Shown here: piece after piece, positions 16,542 to 25,151 of the stretch
Numbering within the stretch: the stretch's first letter is position 1
Layout of the letters: each line of letters begins with the position of its first letter
From: Azospirillum baldaniorum
GTDB lineage: Bacteria > Pseudomonadota > Alphaproteobacteria > Azospirillales > Azospirillaceae
NCBI RefSeq assembly: GCF_003119195.2
Contig: NZ_CP022255.1
Location: forward strand, 372,001 to 436,000
Length of the DNA stretch: 64,000 nt
Direction of reading: 5' to 3'
The notes under the pieces: model-generated
Database searches by the model: none
Told to the model about the DNA's origin: nothing
Seen by the model: the letters and a program-made list of their open reading frames with translations, nothing else
Translations under genes and position numbers: made by a program

Positions 16542-17978
16542 ATGCGTGACCCACAGGCTCTGCTGACGTCGCTGCGCACGCTCCTGGGGGAGCGCCATGT
16601 GGTCACGCAGGCGACGGACCTCGAACCGCTGACCCGCGACTGGCGGGGCCGCTACCAGGGCACGGCGCTGTGCGCCGTCTATCCGGCGGACACGGAGCAG
16701 GTGGCGGCGACTGTCCTGCTGGTGCGCGAGCATGGTGGGAAGATCGTGCCGCAGGGCGGCAACACCGGCATGTGCGGCGGTGCCACGCCCTTCTCGGAGG
16801 AGGCGGTGGTGCTGCGGCTCGACCGGCTGAACCGGGTCCGGCAGGTCAGCCCGCTGGACAACACCATGACGGTGGAGGCCGGCTGCATCCTGGCCGACCT
16901 GCAGGCCCGCGCACAGGAGGCCGGGCGCCTCCTTCCGCTCAGCCTGGGGGCGGAGGGGAGTTGCCAGATCGGCGGCAACATCGCGACCAACGCCGGCGGC
17001 ACGGCGGTCCTGCGCTACGGCCCGATGCGCGACATGGTGCTGGGGCTGGAGGTGGTGCTTCCCGACGGCTCGGTGATGAACGACCTGAAACGGCTGCGCA
17101 AGGACAACAGCGGCTACGCCGTGCGCCACCTGTTCATCGGGGCGGAAGGCACGCTGGGCATCATCACGGCGGCGGTGCTGAAGCTGTTCCCGCAGCCGCA
17201 GGCCAACGCCACCGCCATGGCTGGCGCCGGGCATCTCGACCAGGCGCTGGAGTTGCTGGCCTCCGTCCGCTCCCGCCTCGGCGACCGGGTCAGCGCCTAC
17301 GAGGTCATGTCGCACTCCCAGATGCAGCTCGTGCTCGACCACATTCCCGGCAGCACCCTGCCCTTCGCGGAGCCGCACCCCTGGTACGTGCTGATCGAGG
17401 CCGAGGACAGCTTCGCCGCCATGGATCTGGCCTCAATTCTTGAGGATTGCCTTGCCGACGCGCTGGAGCGCGGCCTCGTCGCCGACGCCGTGATCCCCAG
17501 GAGCGAAGCGCAGCGCGAGGCGCTGTGGCGCCTGCGCCATTCGGTATCGGAAGCGAACAAGGTTTCCGGCATCAGCGTCTCCTACGACACCGTGGTGCCG
17601 CTCGACCGGCTGGGCGACTTCGCGGCGGAGACGGAGCGCGGCGTGCGCGCCGCCTTCCCGCAGGCGCGGCTGTTGTTCGTCGGCCATGTCGGCGACGGCA
17701 ACCTGCATGCGGTGATCCATTTCGATCACGACGCCTTTCCTTCCCGCGCCGACTTCGAGGCGACGGCGGGGCGGATCAACGAGATTGTCGACACGGCGAC
17801 GCTCGCCTGCGATGGTTCGATCAGCGCGGAGCATGGGATCGGCCTCAGCAACCGCAAACGGCTCGCCGACTCCATCGACCCGGCGCGCTACCGGCTGATG
17901 ACGCAGATCAAAGCGTTGCTCGACCCTGACCATATGATGAATCCTGGAAAGGTTCTTGTGTTCGAGGACCCTCAATGA
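16542..17978 (+). CDS. FAD-linked oxidase, D-2-hydroxyacid/D-2-hydroxyglutarate dehydrogenase type
   Basis: A 478-residue protein. The PCMH-type FAD domain has PQGGNTGMCGGATP, GGNIATNAGGTAVLRYG and LFIGAEGTLGIITAAVLKL. The C-terminal oxidase domain has HVGDGNLHAVIHFDHD and the SAEHGIGLSNRK motif, whose His residues ligate metal or substrate in this family. The ATG at 16542 gives the usual N-terminus. It is divergent from the L-hydroxyacid oxidase and its stop overlaps the start of the XRE-cupin regulator (ATGA). The combination suggests catabolism of a racemic or D-hydroxyacid; the substrate is unproved. Confidence 0.88.
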   Translation: MRDPQALLTSLRTLLGERHVVTQATDLEPLTRDWRGRYQGTALCAVYPADTEQVAATVLLVREHGGKIVPQGGNTGMCGGATPFSEEAVVLRLDRLNRVRQVSPLDNTMTVEAGCILADLQARAQEAGRLLPLSLGAEGSCQIGGNIATNAGGTAVLRYGPMRDMVLGLEVVLPDGSVMNDLKRLRKDNSGYAVRHLFIGAEGTLGIITAAVLKLFPQPQANATAMAGAGHLDQALELLASVRSRLGDRVSAYEVMSHSQMQLVLDHIPGSTLPFAEPHPWYVLIEAEDSFAAMDLASILEDCLADALERGLVADAVIPRSEAQREALWRLRHSVSEANKVSGISVSYDTVVPLDRLGDFAAETERGVRAAFPQARLLFVGHVGDGNLHAVIHFDHDAFPSRADFEATAGRINEIVDTATLACDGSISAEHGIGLSNRKRLADSIDPARYRLMTQIKALLDPDHMMNPGKVLVFEDPQ

Positions 17979-18667
17979 AGCGGCCCGCCCTGACGACCAG
18001 GCATGTACGACGAATCGCGACACGACAGGCGGCGGACGACGCAATGGATGTGATCGACAGGCCCGACGCGGCGGCCTCCTCCCCTTCCCAGAGCGGGGCG
18101 GACGGGGAACTGGACCTCGGCGTCCGGCTGAAGAATCTGCGCAAGCGGCTGGGGCTGACGCTCCAGCAGGCGGCCGACCGCACCGGGGTCGGCGTGTCCA
18201 CCCTGTCCAAGATCGAGCGGAACGAGCTGTCGCCGACCGTCACCACCCTCCAGAAGATCGCCGGCGGGTTCGACATGGACGCGGCGGCGATCATCGGCGG
18301 GCCGACCCCGGCGCTGCGTGTCGCCGGCCGCCGCTCGGTGACGCGGTCGGGGGAGGGCCGCCCTTTCCCGACCGGCACCTGCAACAACGCCTGGCTCTGC
18401 CCGGATCTGACGAACAAGGTCATGAGTCCGATCATGACCACCGTCGCCGCCCGCTCGCTCGACGCCTATCCGGAATGGGCCAAGTACGACGCGGAGCTGT
18501 TCCTCCACGTCCTCTCCGGCACACTGGTGGTTCACAGCCAGATCTACGAGCCGCTGCGTCTGGAAGCCGGCGATTCCATGTATTACGACGCCAGCACCCC
18601 CCATCTCTGGGTCTCTGAGGGGGACGAGAACGCCCGCGTGCTCTGGGTTTACGCCAAGTATCAATGA
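17975..18667 (+). CDS. XRE-family regulator with C-terminal cupin sensor
   Basis: A 230-residue regulator. A disordered N-terminal stretch of about 45 residues precedes a helix-turn-helix (LGVRLKNLRKRLGLTLQQAA then TGVGVSTLSKIERNELSPTV) at about 50-105. A cupin_2 fold follows near 150-230, with LFLHVLSGTLVVHSQ, LEAGDSMYYDASTPHLW and VLWVYAKYQ. The ATGA overlap with the FAD-linked oxidase indicates coupling. Proteins of this design sense a small ligand in the cupin and repress their own catabolic operons, so it probably controls the two hydroxyacid oxidases. The N-terminal extension might be partly untranslated if an internal ATG near residue 24 is used. Confidence 0.85.
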   Translation: MKRPALTTRHVRRIATRQAADDAMDVIDRPDAAASSPSQSGADGELDLGVRLKNLRKRLGLTLQQAADRTGVGVSTLSKIERNELSPTVTTLQKIAGGFDMDAAAIIGGPTPALRVAGRRSVTRSGEGRPFPTGTCNNAWLCPDLTNKVMSPIMTTVAARSLDAYPEWAKYDAELFLHVLSGTLVVHSQIYEPLRLEAGDSMYYDASTPHLWVSEGDENARVLWVYAKYQ

Positions 18668-18693
18668 CACATAACGATCCGATTGATGGATAA

Positions 18694-18708
18694 ATAGCGG
18701 AACGCTAT
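18694..18708. promoter_or_regulatory. Inverted repeat, likely operator of the toxin/antitoxin operon
   Basis: ATAGCG-GAA-CGCTAT, with further AT-rich symmetry outside, lies 10 bp upstream of the toxin start inside a locally AT-rich promoter. Type II antitoxins of the XRE class bind such dyads to autorepress; binding here is inferred. Confidence 0.6.
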
Positions 18709-18717
18709 ATTTATGCG

Positions 18718-18972
18718 ATGCACACGATCCGCTATACCGCGGCGGCTCTGAAGACGCTTCGCCGAATGCCGCGCAACACGGCGGAGCTGATCCGCCTGAA
18801 GCTGCAGGAGGTGGCTGCCGACCCGGCGAACGCGCGGAACGTGAAGAAGCTGAAGGGCCGGGACGGCTACCGGCTCCGCGTCGGCGACTGGCGGATCGTT
18901 TATGACCTCGAATCCGGCGTGCTGGTGCTGATCGTCATCGAAATCGGCCCGAGAGGAGGCATCTATGACTGA
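18718..18972 (+). CDS. RelE/ParE-family toxin
   Basis: An 84-residue basic protein with the RelE fold pattern: MHTIRYTAAALKTLRRMP, a helix pair, LKGRDGYRLRVGDWRIVYDL and a final strand VLIVIEIGPRGG. The Arg residues in YRLRVGDWRIVY correspond to the positions used for ribosome-dependent mRNA cleavage in RelE relatives. The gene comes before its antitoxin, as in toxin-first HigBA-like systems, and overlaps it by eight bases. Toxicity is inferred from family membership. Confidence 0.87.
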   Translation: MHTIRYTAAALKTLRRMPRNTAELIRLKLQEVAADPANARNVKKLKGRDGYRLRVGDWRIVYDLESGVLVLIVIEIGPRGGIYD

Positions 18973-19333
18973 TTCCGCGCAGATCATCCGGGATGGCAAC
19001 GGCAATCCGGCCTTCGCGGTTCTGCCCATCGCCGAATATGAACGATTGCTGGAAGCCGCCGACGAGGCAACCGCGACCCGCGCCTTCGATGTCTACAAGG
19101 CCACGCAACCGGAAACCTTCCCCGATGACGTGGCTGAGCGTCTGCTGGGTGGCGAGCATCCGGTGAAGGTCTTCCGCGACCACCGCGGCATGACACAGGC
19201 CCAGCTCGCCGAGGCCACCGGTCTCAAGCAGGCTTATGTCTCGCAGATCGAGGCCGGCACGCGGGGTGGTTCCGTGGATGTGCTCAAGCGGATCGCCGAC
19301 GCCCTTCGGGTGGATCTCGACGACCTCACCTGA
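18965..19333 (+). CDS. XRE-type antitoxin with Phd/YefM-like N-terminal part
   Basis: A 122-residue protein. Its first 40 residues (IIRDGNGNPAFAVLPIAEYERLLE) resemble the DNA-binding or dimerising start of Phd/RelB-type antitoxins. A helix-turn-helix at about 70-120 reads FRDHRGMTQAQLAEATGLKQ then AYVSQIEAGTRG. It overlaps the toxin gene and so is co-translated. Its end overlaps the convergent tonB-like gene by eight bases. It probably neutralises the toxin and represses the operon through the dyad at 18694. The two-domain build is slightly unusual. Confidence 0.85.
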   Translation: MTDSAQIIRDGNGNPAFAVLPIAEYERLLEAADEATATRAFDVYKATQPETFPDDVAERLLGGEHPVKVFRDHRGMTQAQLAEATGLKQAYVSQIEAGTRGGSVDVLKRIADALRVDLDDLT

Positions 19334-20195
19334 CCGACACGGCGAACAGCACCGGCACCTCGACGGTGGCCGGCTTGGGCGGAGGCGGAAAGGGTGCGGT
19401 CCGGGCGACCGTCTCCAGCGCCGCCCGCTCCAGAACCGCAACGCCGGGGCCGGACAGGACGGCCATGGACTCGCCCGGAACGCTGCCGTCGCGCTGCACC
19501 GTGAAGCGCACCAGCACCGTCCCGCCCAGCCGCAACCGCCGCGCCTCCGCCGGCACCGCAAGCCGGGCCTGAAGGCGGCGGCGCACCTCCTCCAGATAGA
19601 CGCGCATGGCGTCCGCGCCTCCGCCGCCAGCACCGGCATCCGCCACAGCGGAGCCGTTCATCCCGCTGCCCATCGCAGGTCCGGCCGCTGGTCCGGTTGC
19701 GGCGGCGGCCCCATCGCGATTCCCGACCATGTCCTTTGCCGGGGCGGCCGGTGCCGGGATGACCGATGCCGGGATGGCAGGTGAGGGGGCGCGGGTGGTG
19801 GCCGCCGTCACCGGTTTCACCGTCGGCTTGCGGGCCGGAAGCGGTGCAACGGAGTCCGGGACGTCGGGGGGCGAGGGGTCGGGAAGCGGAACGGCCTCGA
19901 CCGGTCGCGGGTCCGGCGCCGGTTCGGCGGCGGCCAGCGGCGGCTCCGCATCGGGCTCTCCGTTACCGTCCGGGCCTCCCCCCGCTTCGCCGGCCGTTTC
20001 CGCGCCGTTTCCCGGCACGACGTCGACGCTGAAGGCCTCCGGAACCGGCTCGGCCGGATTCTCGGCCGTGGCGATCAGCAGGCCCAACAGGGCGGCATGG
20101 GCCAGGGCGGACAGGGCGAAAGCCCAGGGTGCCCATGGCCCATCCCCCTCCCCTTCTCCAACGATTGCCCCATCGCCGGCGCGCATGCCGTCCAT
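19326..20195 (-). CDS. TonB-family energy transducer
   Basis: A 289-residue protein. A short cytoplasmic N-terminus is followed by one membrane segment (WAFALSALAHAALLGLLIAT, about 24-44). A long Pro/Ala/Gly/Glu-rich periplasmic linker of about 140 residues follows, then a C-terminal TonB domain starting near MRVYLEEVRRRLQARLAVP, with GGTVLVRFTVQRDGSV and a final strand TVEVPVLFAVSVR. TonB with ExbB/ExbD transmits proton-motive force to outer-membrane receptors; no exbBD lies here. It is 35 bp downstream of the receptor gene and co-transcribed, so it is probably a dedicated TonB. A start at 20186 is also possible. Confidence 0.87.
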   Translation of the reverse strand: MDGMRAGDGAIVGEGEGDGPWAPWAFALSALAHAALLGLLIATAENPAEPVPEAFSVDVVPGNGAETAGEAGGGPDGNGEPDAEPPLAAAEPAPDPRPVEAVPLPDPSPPDVPDSVAPLPARKPTVKPVTAATTRAPSPAIPASVIPAPAAPAKDMVGNRDGAAAATGPAAGPAMGSGMNGSAVADAGAGGGGADAMRVYLEEVRRRLQARLAVPAEARRLRLGGTVLVRFTVQRDGSVPGESMAVLSGPGVAVLERAALETVARTAPFPPPPKPATVEVPVLFAVSVR

Positions 20196-20230
20196 GCTCA
20201 GGCCCCGTGCTCAGCCCGCCGTCTTCCGCG

Positions 20231-22300
20231 TCAGAACTGGTAGCGCGCCCCGAGGTAGAAGCTGCGCCCCTCCTCCGGGTAGCCGTCCATGAGCTGGTAG
20301 TTGCGGTCGGTGATGTTGCGGACCACGGCCTCTGCCTCCACCCCCTTGACGATCTCGTAGGAGACCTTGAGGTTCGCCAGCGCGTAGGCGCCGGTGCGGT
20401 AATAAGCGGTCTGCGCGGAGTTGCTGGTCCAGCGGGTCGAGGAGACCTCCAACGACGGCACGACGTGCAGCGCCTCGACGGGCTGGAGATCGGCGTAGGC
20501 GAACAGCTTGTGCGTCGGCGTGCCGGTCGGCTTGGGCTCCGGGGTGCCCGCGGCGTCGAGCGTGCGGACCAGCAGCGTGTAATTGCCGCCGATCTCCAGC
20601 CACTCGGACAGCAGCGTGCGCGCCGACAGCTCGAAGCCGCGGTCGAAGCCGGACCCGACGTTGCGGTTCTGCGTCACCGACTGGCCGTTGTAGAGGATGT
20701 TCACCGGCTGGATGGCGTCGGTCAGGTCGTTGACGAACACCGCCCCTTCGAGGCGGGTGTTGCCGAAGACCTGCTCGGACGCGCCGATCTCGTAATTGAT
20801 GGCGCGTTCCGGCTTCAGCCCCGGATTTGACACGGCCCCGCCGAAGCGCGAGCTGAAACGTTCGAACAGCGTGGGGAAGCGGGTGCGGCTGGACACGCTG
20901 GCGTGGGTCTCGCCGGTGGCGCTGTGGCGCCAGAGCACCGCGCCCTGCCAGTTGAAGGCGTCCATGTCCTTCGTCGGGTAATTGACGAAGCGGCCGGTGT
21001 TGGTGCCGTCCCAGTCCTGGGCTTTGCGCAGGTCGCGCCAGTCGTAGCTGGCGCCGGTCACCACATCCACCGCCCCGGTGGCGTGGAAGGTGTTCTCCAG
21101 CGCGACCGAATAGGTGTCCTCGACGCTCTTCTGGTTCGGCTCGCGGAAGCGCGGCGCGTAGAGGGTCTGGAATTCCTCGTGCTCGTCGCGGCGGACATGC
21201 ACGGCGCCCTTCAGCGTGTTGCGCGGGATCAGGTCGGTGCCCAGTTCCACGCCGCCGCCATAGGCGCGGTCGTCATAGATGCTGGTGAAGGCCCGCGACG
21301 TGCTCTGCCGGACGTAGCGGCGGTCGTCGTAGGATTCCAGCTTGTTGTCGAAGGTCGAATGGAACAGCCGTGTCTTGACGTAGGACTTCTCGCCAAGCTG
21401 TGTGCGCGAATTGAAGGACAGGTTCTGCACCGCCCATTCCGGCCATTTCCAGTAGCGCATGGTCTGGCTGCTGGCCGGGTCGTAGGTGTGCAGCGGGGCG
21501 CCCTTCGAGCCGTTCTGCTTCAGCACGTTGAAGGAATACTCGTCGGTGTCGTTGGGCGTGATGCCGAACTTGGCGTTCACCCGCCAGTCGCGGCTGTCCG
21601 ACCCCTCACGCCGGCCGCCATTCTCGTTGGCGGTGGGCTTGTAATCGTCGGACAGGCGGAAGAAATTCTGCTCGACCTTGGCGATGCCGCCCTGGACGTA
21701 GAAGCGCTCCTGCTTCGTCCCGGCGCTGGCGCTGGTCAGATAGCCGGAGAAGGCGCCGGTGGCGTCGAGGTTGATGCCGGTGCGCAACTCGCCTTCCAAC
21801 TCGCGCGTCGGCTTGCGGCTGACGAGGTTGATCGAGCCGCCGAGCCCGCCTGGCCCGTCGAGAACCGAGGCGTAGCCCTTGGCCACCTGGATCTCGGCCA
21901 GATCACCGGTCAGGAAGCGGCCGAGGTCGAAGCGGTTGTCCGCCGGCAGGTAGAGCTGCACGCCGTCCAGATACAGCGGCACCTGGAACCGGTCGTAGCC
22001 GCGCACCGTGACGTAGCGCTCGTTGCGCGGGCCGCGGGTGGTGGCGATGCTGACGCCCGGCAGCAGGTCGAGCGCGCGGTCCAGCCGCTCGCGGTTGAAG
22101 CGGGCGATGTCCTCCGACGACAGGACGGAACCGCCGACCGGGGTGCCGCCGGCCGCCTGGGCCGTCGCGTTGATCTGGCCCAGCCGGTAGACCGGCTCGT
22201 CGGGTGCGGCAGTTTGAGTGGCGGATTGAGCCAAGGCGGGGGCGTTCTGCGCGGCGGCCAGCACGGCCGACGACGCAGCGGCAAGCAGCAATCGTCTCAT
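20231..22300 (-). CDS. TonB-dependent outer-membrane receptor
   Basis: A 689-residue precursor with a signal peptide (MRRLLLAAASSAVLAAA, cleaved near ALAQS). The plug domain at about 45-170 includes LDRALDLLPGVSIATTRGPRNE and GPGGLGGSINLVSRKP. A 22-strand barrel follows and ends with the aromatic C-terminal residue in YLGARYQF. The PVYRLGQINATAQ stretch after the signal is in the position of a TonB box region. It imports a bulky ligand such as a ferric siderophore or other metal complex. It lies between the di-heme protein and TonB genes, and an iron-type binding protein heads the operon, which favours iron uptake. The ligand itself is not predictable. Confidence 0.92.
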   Translation of the reverse strand: MRRLLLAAASSAVLAAAQNAPALAQSATQTAAPDEPVYRLGQINATAQAAGGTPVGGSVLSSEDIARFNRERLDRALDLLPGVSIATTRGPRNERYVTVRGYDRFQVPLYLDGVQLYLPADNRFDLGRFLTGDLAEIQVAKGYASVLDGPGGLGGSINLVSRKPTRELEGELRTGINLDATGAFSGYLTSASAGTKQERFYVQGGIAKVEQNFFRLSDDYKPTANENGGRREGSDSRDWRVNAKFGITPNDTDEYSFNVLKQNGSKGAPLHTYDPASSQTMRYWKWPEWAVQNLSFNSRTQLGEKSYVKTRLFHSTFDNKLESYDDRRYVRQSTSRAFTSIYDDRAYGGGVELGTDLIPRNTLKGAVHVRRDEHEEFQTLYAPRFREPNQKSVEDTYSVALENTFHATGAVDVVTGASYDWRDLRKAQDWDGTNTGRFVNYPTKDMDAFNWQGAVLWRHSATGETHASVSSRTRFPTLFERFSSRFGGAVSNPGLKPERAINYEIGASEQVFGNTRLEGAVFVNDLTDAIQPVNILYNGQSVTQNRNVGSGFDRGFELSARTLLSEWLEIGGNYTLLVRTLDAAGTPEPKPTGTPTHKLFAYADLQPVEALHVVPSLEVSSTRWTSNSAQTAYYRTGAYALANLKVSYEIVKGVEAEAVVRNITDRNYQLMDGYPEEGRSFYLGARYQF

Positions 22301-22339
22301 CGGACTCCTGAGGGGAAGGGCGTCAGCGGAAGGTGTGGA

Positions 22340-23773
22340 TCAGAGCGAAGCCAGGAAGGACAGAAGCGCCGCGCGGTCGGCGGTGGGCAGGGCGCGCACG
22401 GCGTCGGCGCTGCCCTGGGCCTCGCCGCCGTGCCACAGCACGGCCTCCAGCGGGCTGCGGGCGCGGCCGTCGTGCAGATAGGCGGGGTGGTCGGAGATCA
22501 GCGGCACGAGGCCCAGCCCCCACAGCGGCGCCGTGCGCCACTGCCGACCGCTGGCGCGATGATCGGGCCGCCCGTCCGCCAGCCCGTCGCCCAGGTCGTG
22601 CAGCAGCAGGTCGCTGTAGGGATGGATCGTCCGCCCGCCCAACCCAGGCAGGCGCGGGTGTTCCGCCGTCTCCAGGCTGGGGGCGTGGCAGCGGGCGCAG
22701 CCGGCCTCCGCGAAGACCGCCTCGCCGCGATGCACCGCCGGGTCGTCCGCGTTGCGCCGCGGCGGCGGCTGGAGCGCCAGCGTGTAGAGGTGGATGGTGT
22801 CGAGCATCGCCTCGGACAGTTCCGGTTGCGGCCCCTCGTCCTTGGCGACATAAGCGGCGCAGGCGTCCTGCGCCTCCGGACAGTTGGGCTCCGGATAGAG
22901 GCGCGTGGTGATGCCGAGATCGCCGACGAAGGCCCCGGCGATCTGCTGGCGTACGGTCGGCTGGTTGGCCTTCAGCCCGAAGCGGCCGAGCGCCTCCACG
23001 CCGGCTTCGCGGTCCCAGACGCGGTTGGGCTGGCCGGAGACCACGCCCTCGCGCGCCTGCGCCTCGGCCAGCGCCAGAATGGCGCGCTCCGGCACGGCCT
23101 CCAGCAGGCCCAGCCCGAAGACCGGCGGCCCCATGCGCGGCGAGGTCATCGCATCGTCGCCGAGCGGCCCGAAGGCCGGATCGGTGATGCGGATCTCGGG
23201 CGCGCGCAGCGGCACCTCGGTGCCGTCGGCCAGACGCTCCACCCGCTCGTGCCACGTGAAGAAGACGCGCGCCTCGGCCGGGACGCCGGGCACCGACTGG
23301 TCGTTGATCTGGTCGCCGTAGGCGGGGTGCGGCTTCGGTCCGCCATGCGCGTCCTCGCCGGGCACCGACAGGCGGACCAGCATGGCGCGCAGCGCGTCGT
23401 CGGGACCCTGCGGCGGCTCGCCCCGCCCGTTCTTGATGTGGCAGGCGGCGCAGGACAGCCGGTTGTAGGTCGGCCCCAGCCCGTGGAACCCGCCCTCCCC
23501 GGCGAAGCCGTTCTGCACCAGCGCCCGTCCGCCGGCCTGGGCGCGGCCGACGCCGGTCCCGGCCTCCGGGTCCGGGCCGCCCGGCGTCCAGACATGGTTG
23601 AACAGGATGCGCCCGATGGTGAACTGGACGCGCTGCGCCTCGTCGGCCGGCGGCAGGGTCTGGTCGAAGGCGGCACGCGTCGGGTTGGACGGGGCGGCGG
23701 CCTGAACCGCCGCTCCCGCCGTCGCGGACAGGGTGACCGACAGGCCGAGAAGCGCGTGGAGGGTCCGGCGCAC
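22340..23773 (-). CDS. Di-heme DUF1111 (thiol oxidoreductase-like/cytochrome c peroxidase-like) protein
   Basis: A 477-residue precursor with a signal peptide (LHALLGLSVTLSATAGAAVQA). It has two CxxCH heme-c motifs: CAACH at about 108-112 and CARCH near 360. The surrounding sequences GLGPTYNRLSCAACH and LPGLGGRTIHPYSDLLLHDLG are typical of the DUF1111 family, relatives of bacterial di-heme peroxidases that often sit next to iron uptake genes. It is predicted to be periplasmic. The gene starts three bases after the stop of the iron-type binding protein and precedes the TonB receptor. A role in reducing or mobilising iron or a siderophore is a reasonable inference, not shown. Confidence 0.87.
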   Translation of the reverse strand: MRRTLHALLGLSVTLSATAGAAVQAAAPSNPTRAAFDQTLPPADEAQRVQFTIGRILFNHVWTPGGPDPEAGTGVGRAQAGGRALVQNGFAGEGGFHGLGPTYNRLSCAACHIKNGRGEPPQGPDDALRAMLVRLSVPGEDAHGGPKPHPAYGDQINDQSVPGVPAEARVFFTWHERVERLADGTEVPLRAPEIRITDPAFGPLGDDAMTSPRMGPPVFGLGLLEAVPERAILALAEAQAREGVVSGQPNRVWDREAGVEALGRFGLKANQPTVRQQIAGAFVGDLGITTRLYPEPNCPEAQDACAAYVAKDEGPQPELSEAMLDTIHLYTLALQPPPRRNADDPAVHRGEAVFAEAGCARCHAPSLETAEHPRLPGLGGRTIHPYSDLLLHDLGDGLADGRPDHRASGRQWRTAPLWGLGLVPLISDHPAYLHDGRARSPLEAVLWHGGEAQGSADAVRALPTADRAALLSFLASL

Positions 23774-23776
23774 GGG

Positions 23777-25063
23777 TCAGGGCTCCTTGGCGGCGGCCAG
23801 CACGGCGCGGGCGGTGTCCGTGGCGGCGGCGCGGGCCTTGCCGATGCGCTCCGCCCACTCCTGGTCGAGCGCCGGGGTGACCGTCAGTCCGGCGGCCTGC
23901 TCCTCCGTCACCGGCACGGCGGTGGCGAGGGCCAGCGCCTCCTCCGCTTTCGCGACGAGCGCGGGATCGCCCGTCCGGGCGGCGGCCCGCCGTGCCTCGT
24001 CCAGCAGGGCCAGCAGCTCGCGCAGCTCGTCCTGGCGGCGGGTGATCAACGCGTCGAACAGGGCGGCGACCGCCGGCTCGCGGCGGCCGCCCCGCTCCGT
24101 CTCGTAGGCGAAGGCATCGGCCGCGGCGAAGGGGTTCCCGGTTCCGGCCGGGGCGTCCCGATAGACCGCGGGGCGGACCGGGTGGCGGCGGATGTCCGGG
24201 TGGAAGAGAATGCGCTGCCCCTCCTCCGACAGGGCGAAGGCGACGAAGGCGGCGGCGGCCTTCGGGTGCGGAGCGGCGGCGGTCACGCCGATGTGCGCGG
24301 GCAGCCAGGCGGTGCGCTCCGGATAGAGGATCGCCACCGGCTTGCCGTCGGCCTGGGCGTTCAGCGCCTGGAAGTCGATGGTCGGCCCGGCGCCGCGCCG
24401 CCCCGAGGCGACGCCGTCGCCCACCCCCGGCCCGCGGTCGGCCAGTTCGGCGCCGGCGGCGATGCGTTGCAGCAGCGTCCAGCCCGCCGTCCAGCCTTCG
24501 GCCTGGAGGATGATGTCCACCAGCACCGGGGCGAAGCCGACCCGCGAGGGCACCGGGAAGGCGACGTGCCCGGCCAGCGCGGGGTCGGCAAGGTCGGCCC
24601 AGCGCCGCGGCGTCGGCAGCCCGCGGTCCGCCAGATAGGCCGGGTTGACCACGATCCCGTAACCGGCGACCTCGAACGCCTCGAAGCGGCCCGAGGGGTC
24701 GGACAGGGTCTGCGCCCCGATGCGGCCCGGCAGCGCCTCGCGATCAAGCTCCGGTGAAGCGGTGTCCAGCGGGCGGAGCCGTCCCTCGTCGCGCAGCAGC
24801 GGGAAGTTGCGCAGCGCCGGGGTCCAGTAGACGTCCACGCCCCCCTGGTCGGCGCTGCGCAGGATCGGCATAGCCTCCCGCCCGGTCTTCCAGAGGACGC
24901 GCAAGTCGGTGCCGGGATTGGCCCGCTCGAACGCCGCCTCGAACCGCGCGACCAGCTCGTCGGGGTAGCTGGTCAGGACGAGCAGGCTCGATTCCAGGGG
25001 CTCCGCATGCAGCGCACCCGGAAGGATGCCCATCGCCAGCACAACCAACGCACGCAATCTCAT
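23777..25063 (-). CDS. Iron-type (FbpA-like) periplasmic binding protein with extended C-terminus
   Basis: A 428-residue precursor with a signal peptide (RLRALVVLAMGILPGALHA). The core has LLVLTSYPDELVARFEAAFE, GGVDVYWTPALRNFPLL, GYGIVVNPAYLADRGLPTP and PHPKAAAAFVAFALSEEGQRILF, the pattern of family 1 ferric-ion binding proteins. About 100 extra residues at the C-terminus are helical and rich in Ala/Glu/Arg (DELRELLALLDEARRAAART). GGAG lies six bases before the ATG at 25063. No permease or ATPase gene follows, which is unusual. It may partner the di-heme protein and receptor or use an importer encoded elsewhere. Confidence 0.82.
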   Translation of the reverse strand: MRLRALVVLAMGILPGALHAEPLESSLLVLTSYPDELVARFEAAFERANPGTDLRVLWKTGREAMPILRSADQGGVDVYWTPALRNFPLLRDEGRLRPLDTASPELDREALPGRIGAQTLSDPSGRFEAFEVAGYGIVVNPAYLADRGLPTPRRWADLADPALAGHVAFPVPSRVGFAPVLVDIILQAEGWTAGWTLLQRIAAGAELADRGPGVGDGVASGRRGAGPTIDFQALNAQADGKPVAILYPERTAWLPAHIGVTAAAPHPKAAAAFVAFALSEEGQRILFHPDIRRHPVRPAVYRDAPAGTGNPFAAADAFAYETERGGRREPAVAALFDALITRRQDELRELLALLDEARRAAARTGDPALVAKAEEALALATAVPVTEEQAAGLTVTPALDQEWAERIGKARAAATDTARAVLAAAKEP

Positions 25064-25116
25064 CGCGGGCTCCGTCACAGGGGACCGATCAGGCGTATCC
25101 ATTCGCTATGTTTGTT

Positions 25117-25145
25117 TGGATACAGCGCATACCGGCGTCTGTCAA
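25117..25145 (-). promoter_or_regulatory. Sigma-70-like promoter of the iron-type operon
   Basis: On the minus strand TTGACA (25145-25140) and TATCCA (25122-25117) are separated by exactly 17 bases. Transcription would start near 25110, about 47 bases before the binding-protein ATG. Identification is by eye. Confidence 0.6.
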
Positions 25146-25151
25146 CGGCGC

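Noticed and set aside
20903-24757. 1284-codon open frame on the plus strand
   Set aside because: It is antisense to the TonB receptor, di-heme protein and binding-protein genes, with no domain or ribosome binding site and a composition typical of GC-rich shadows.
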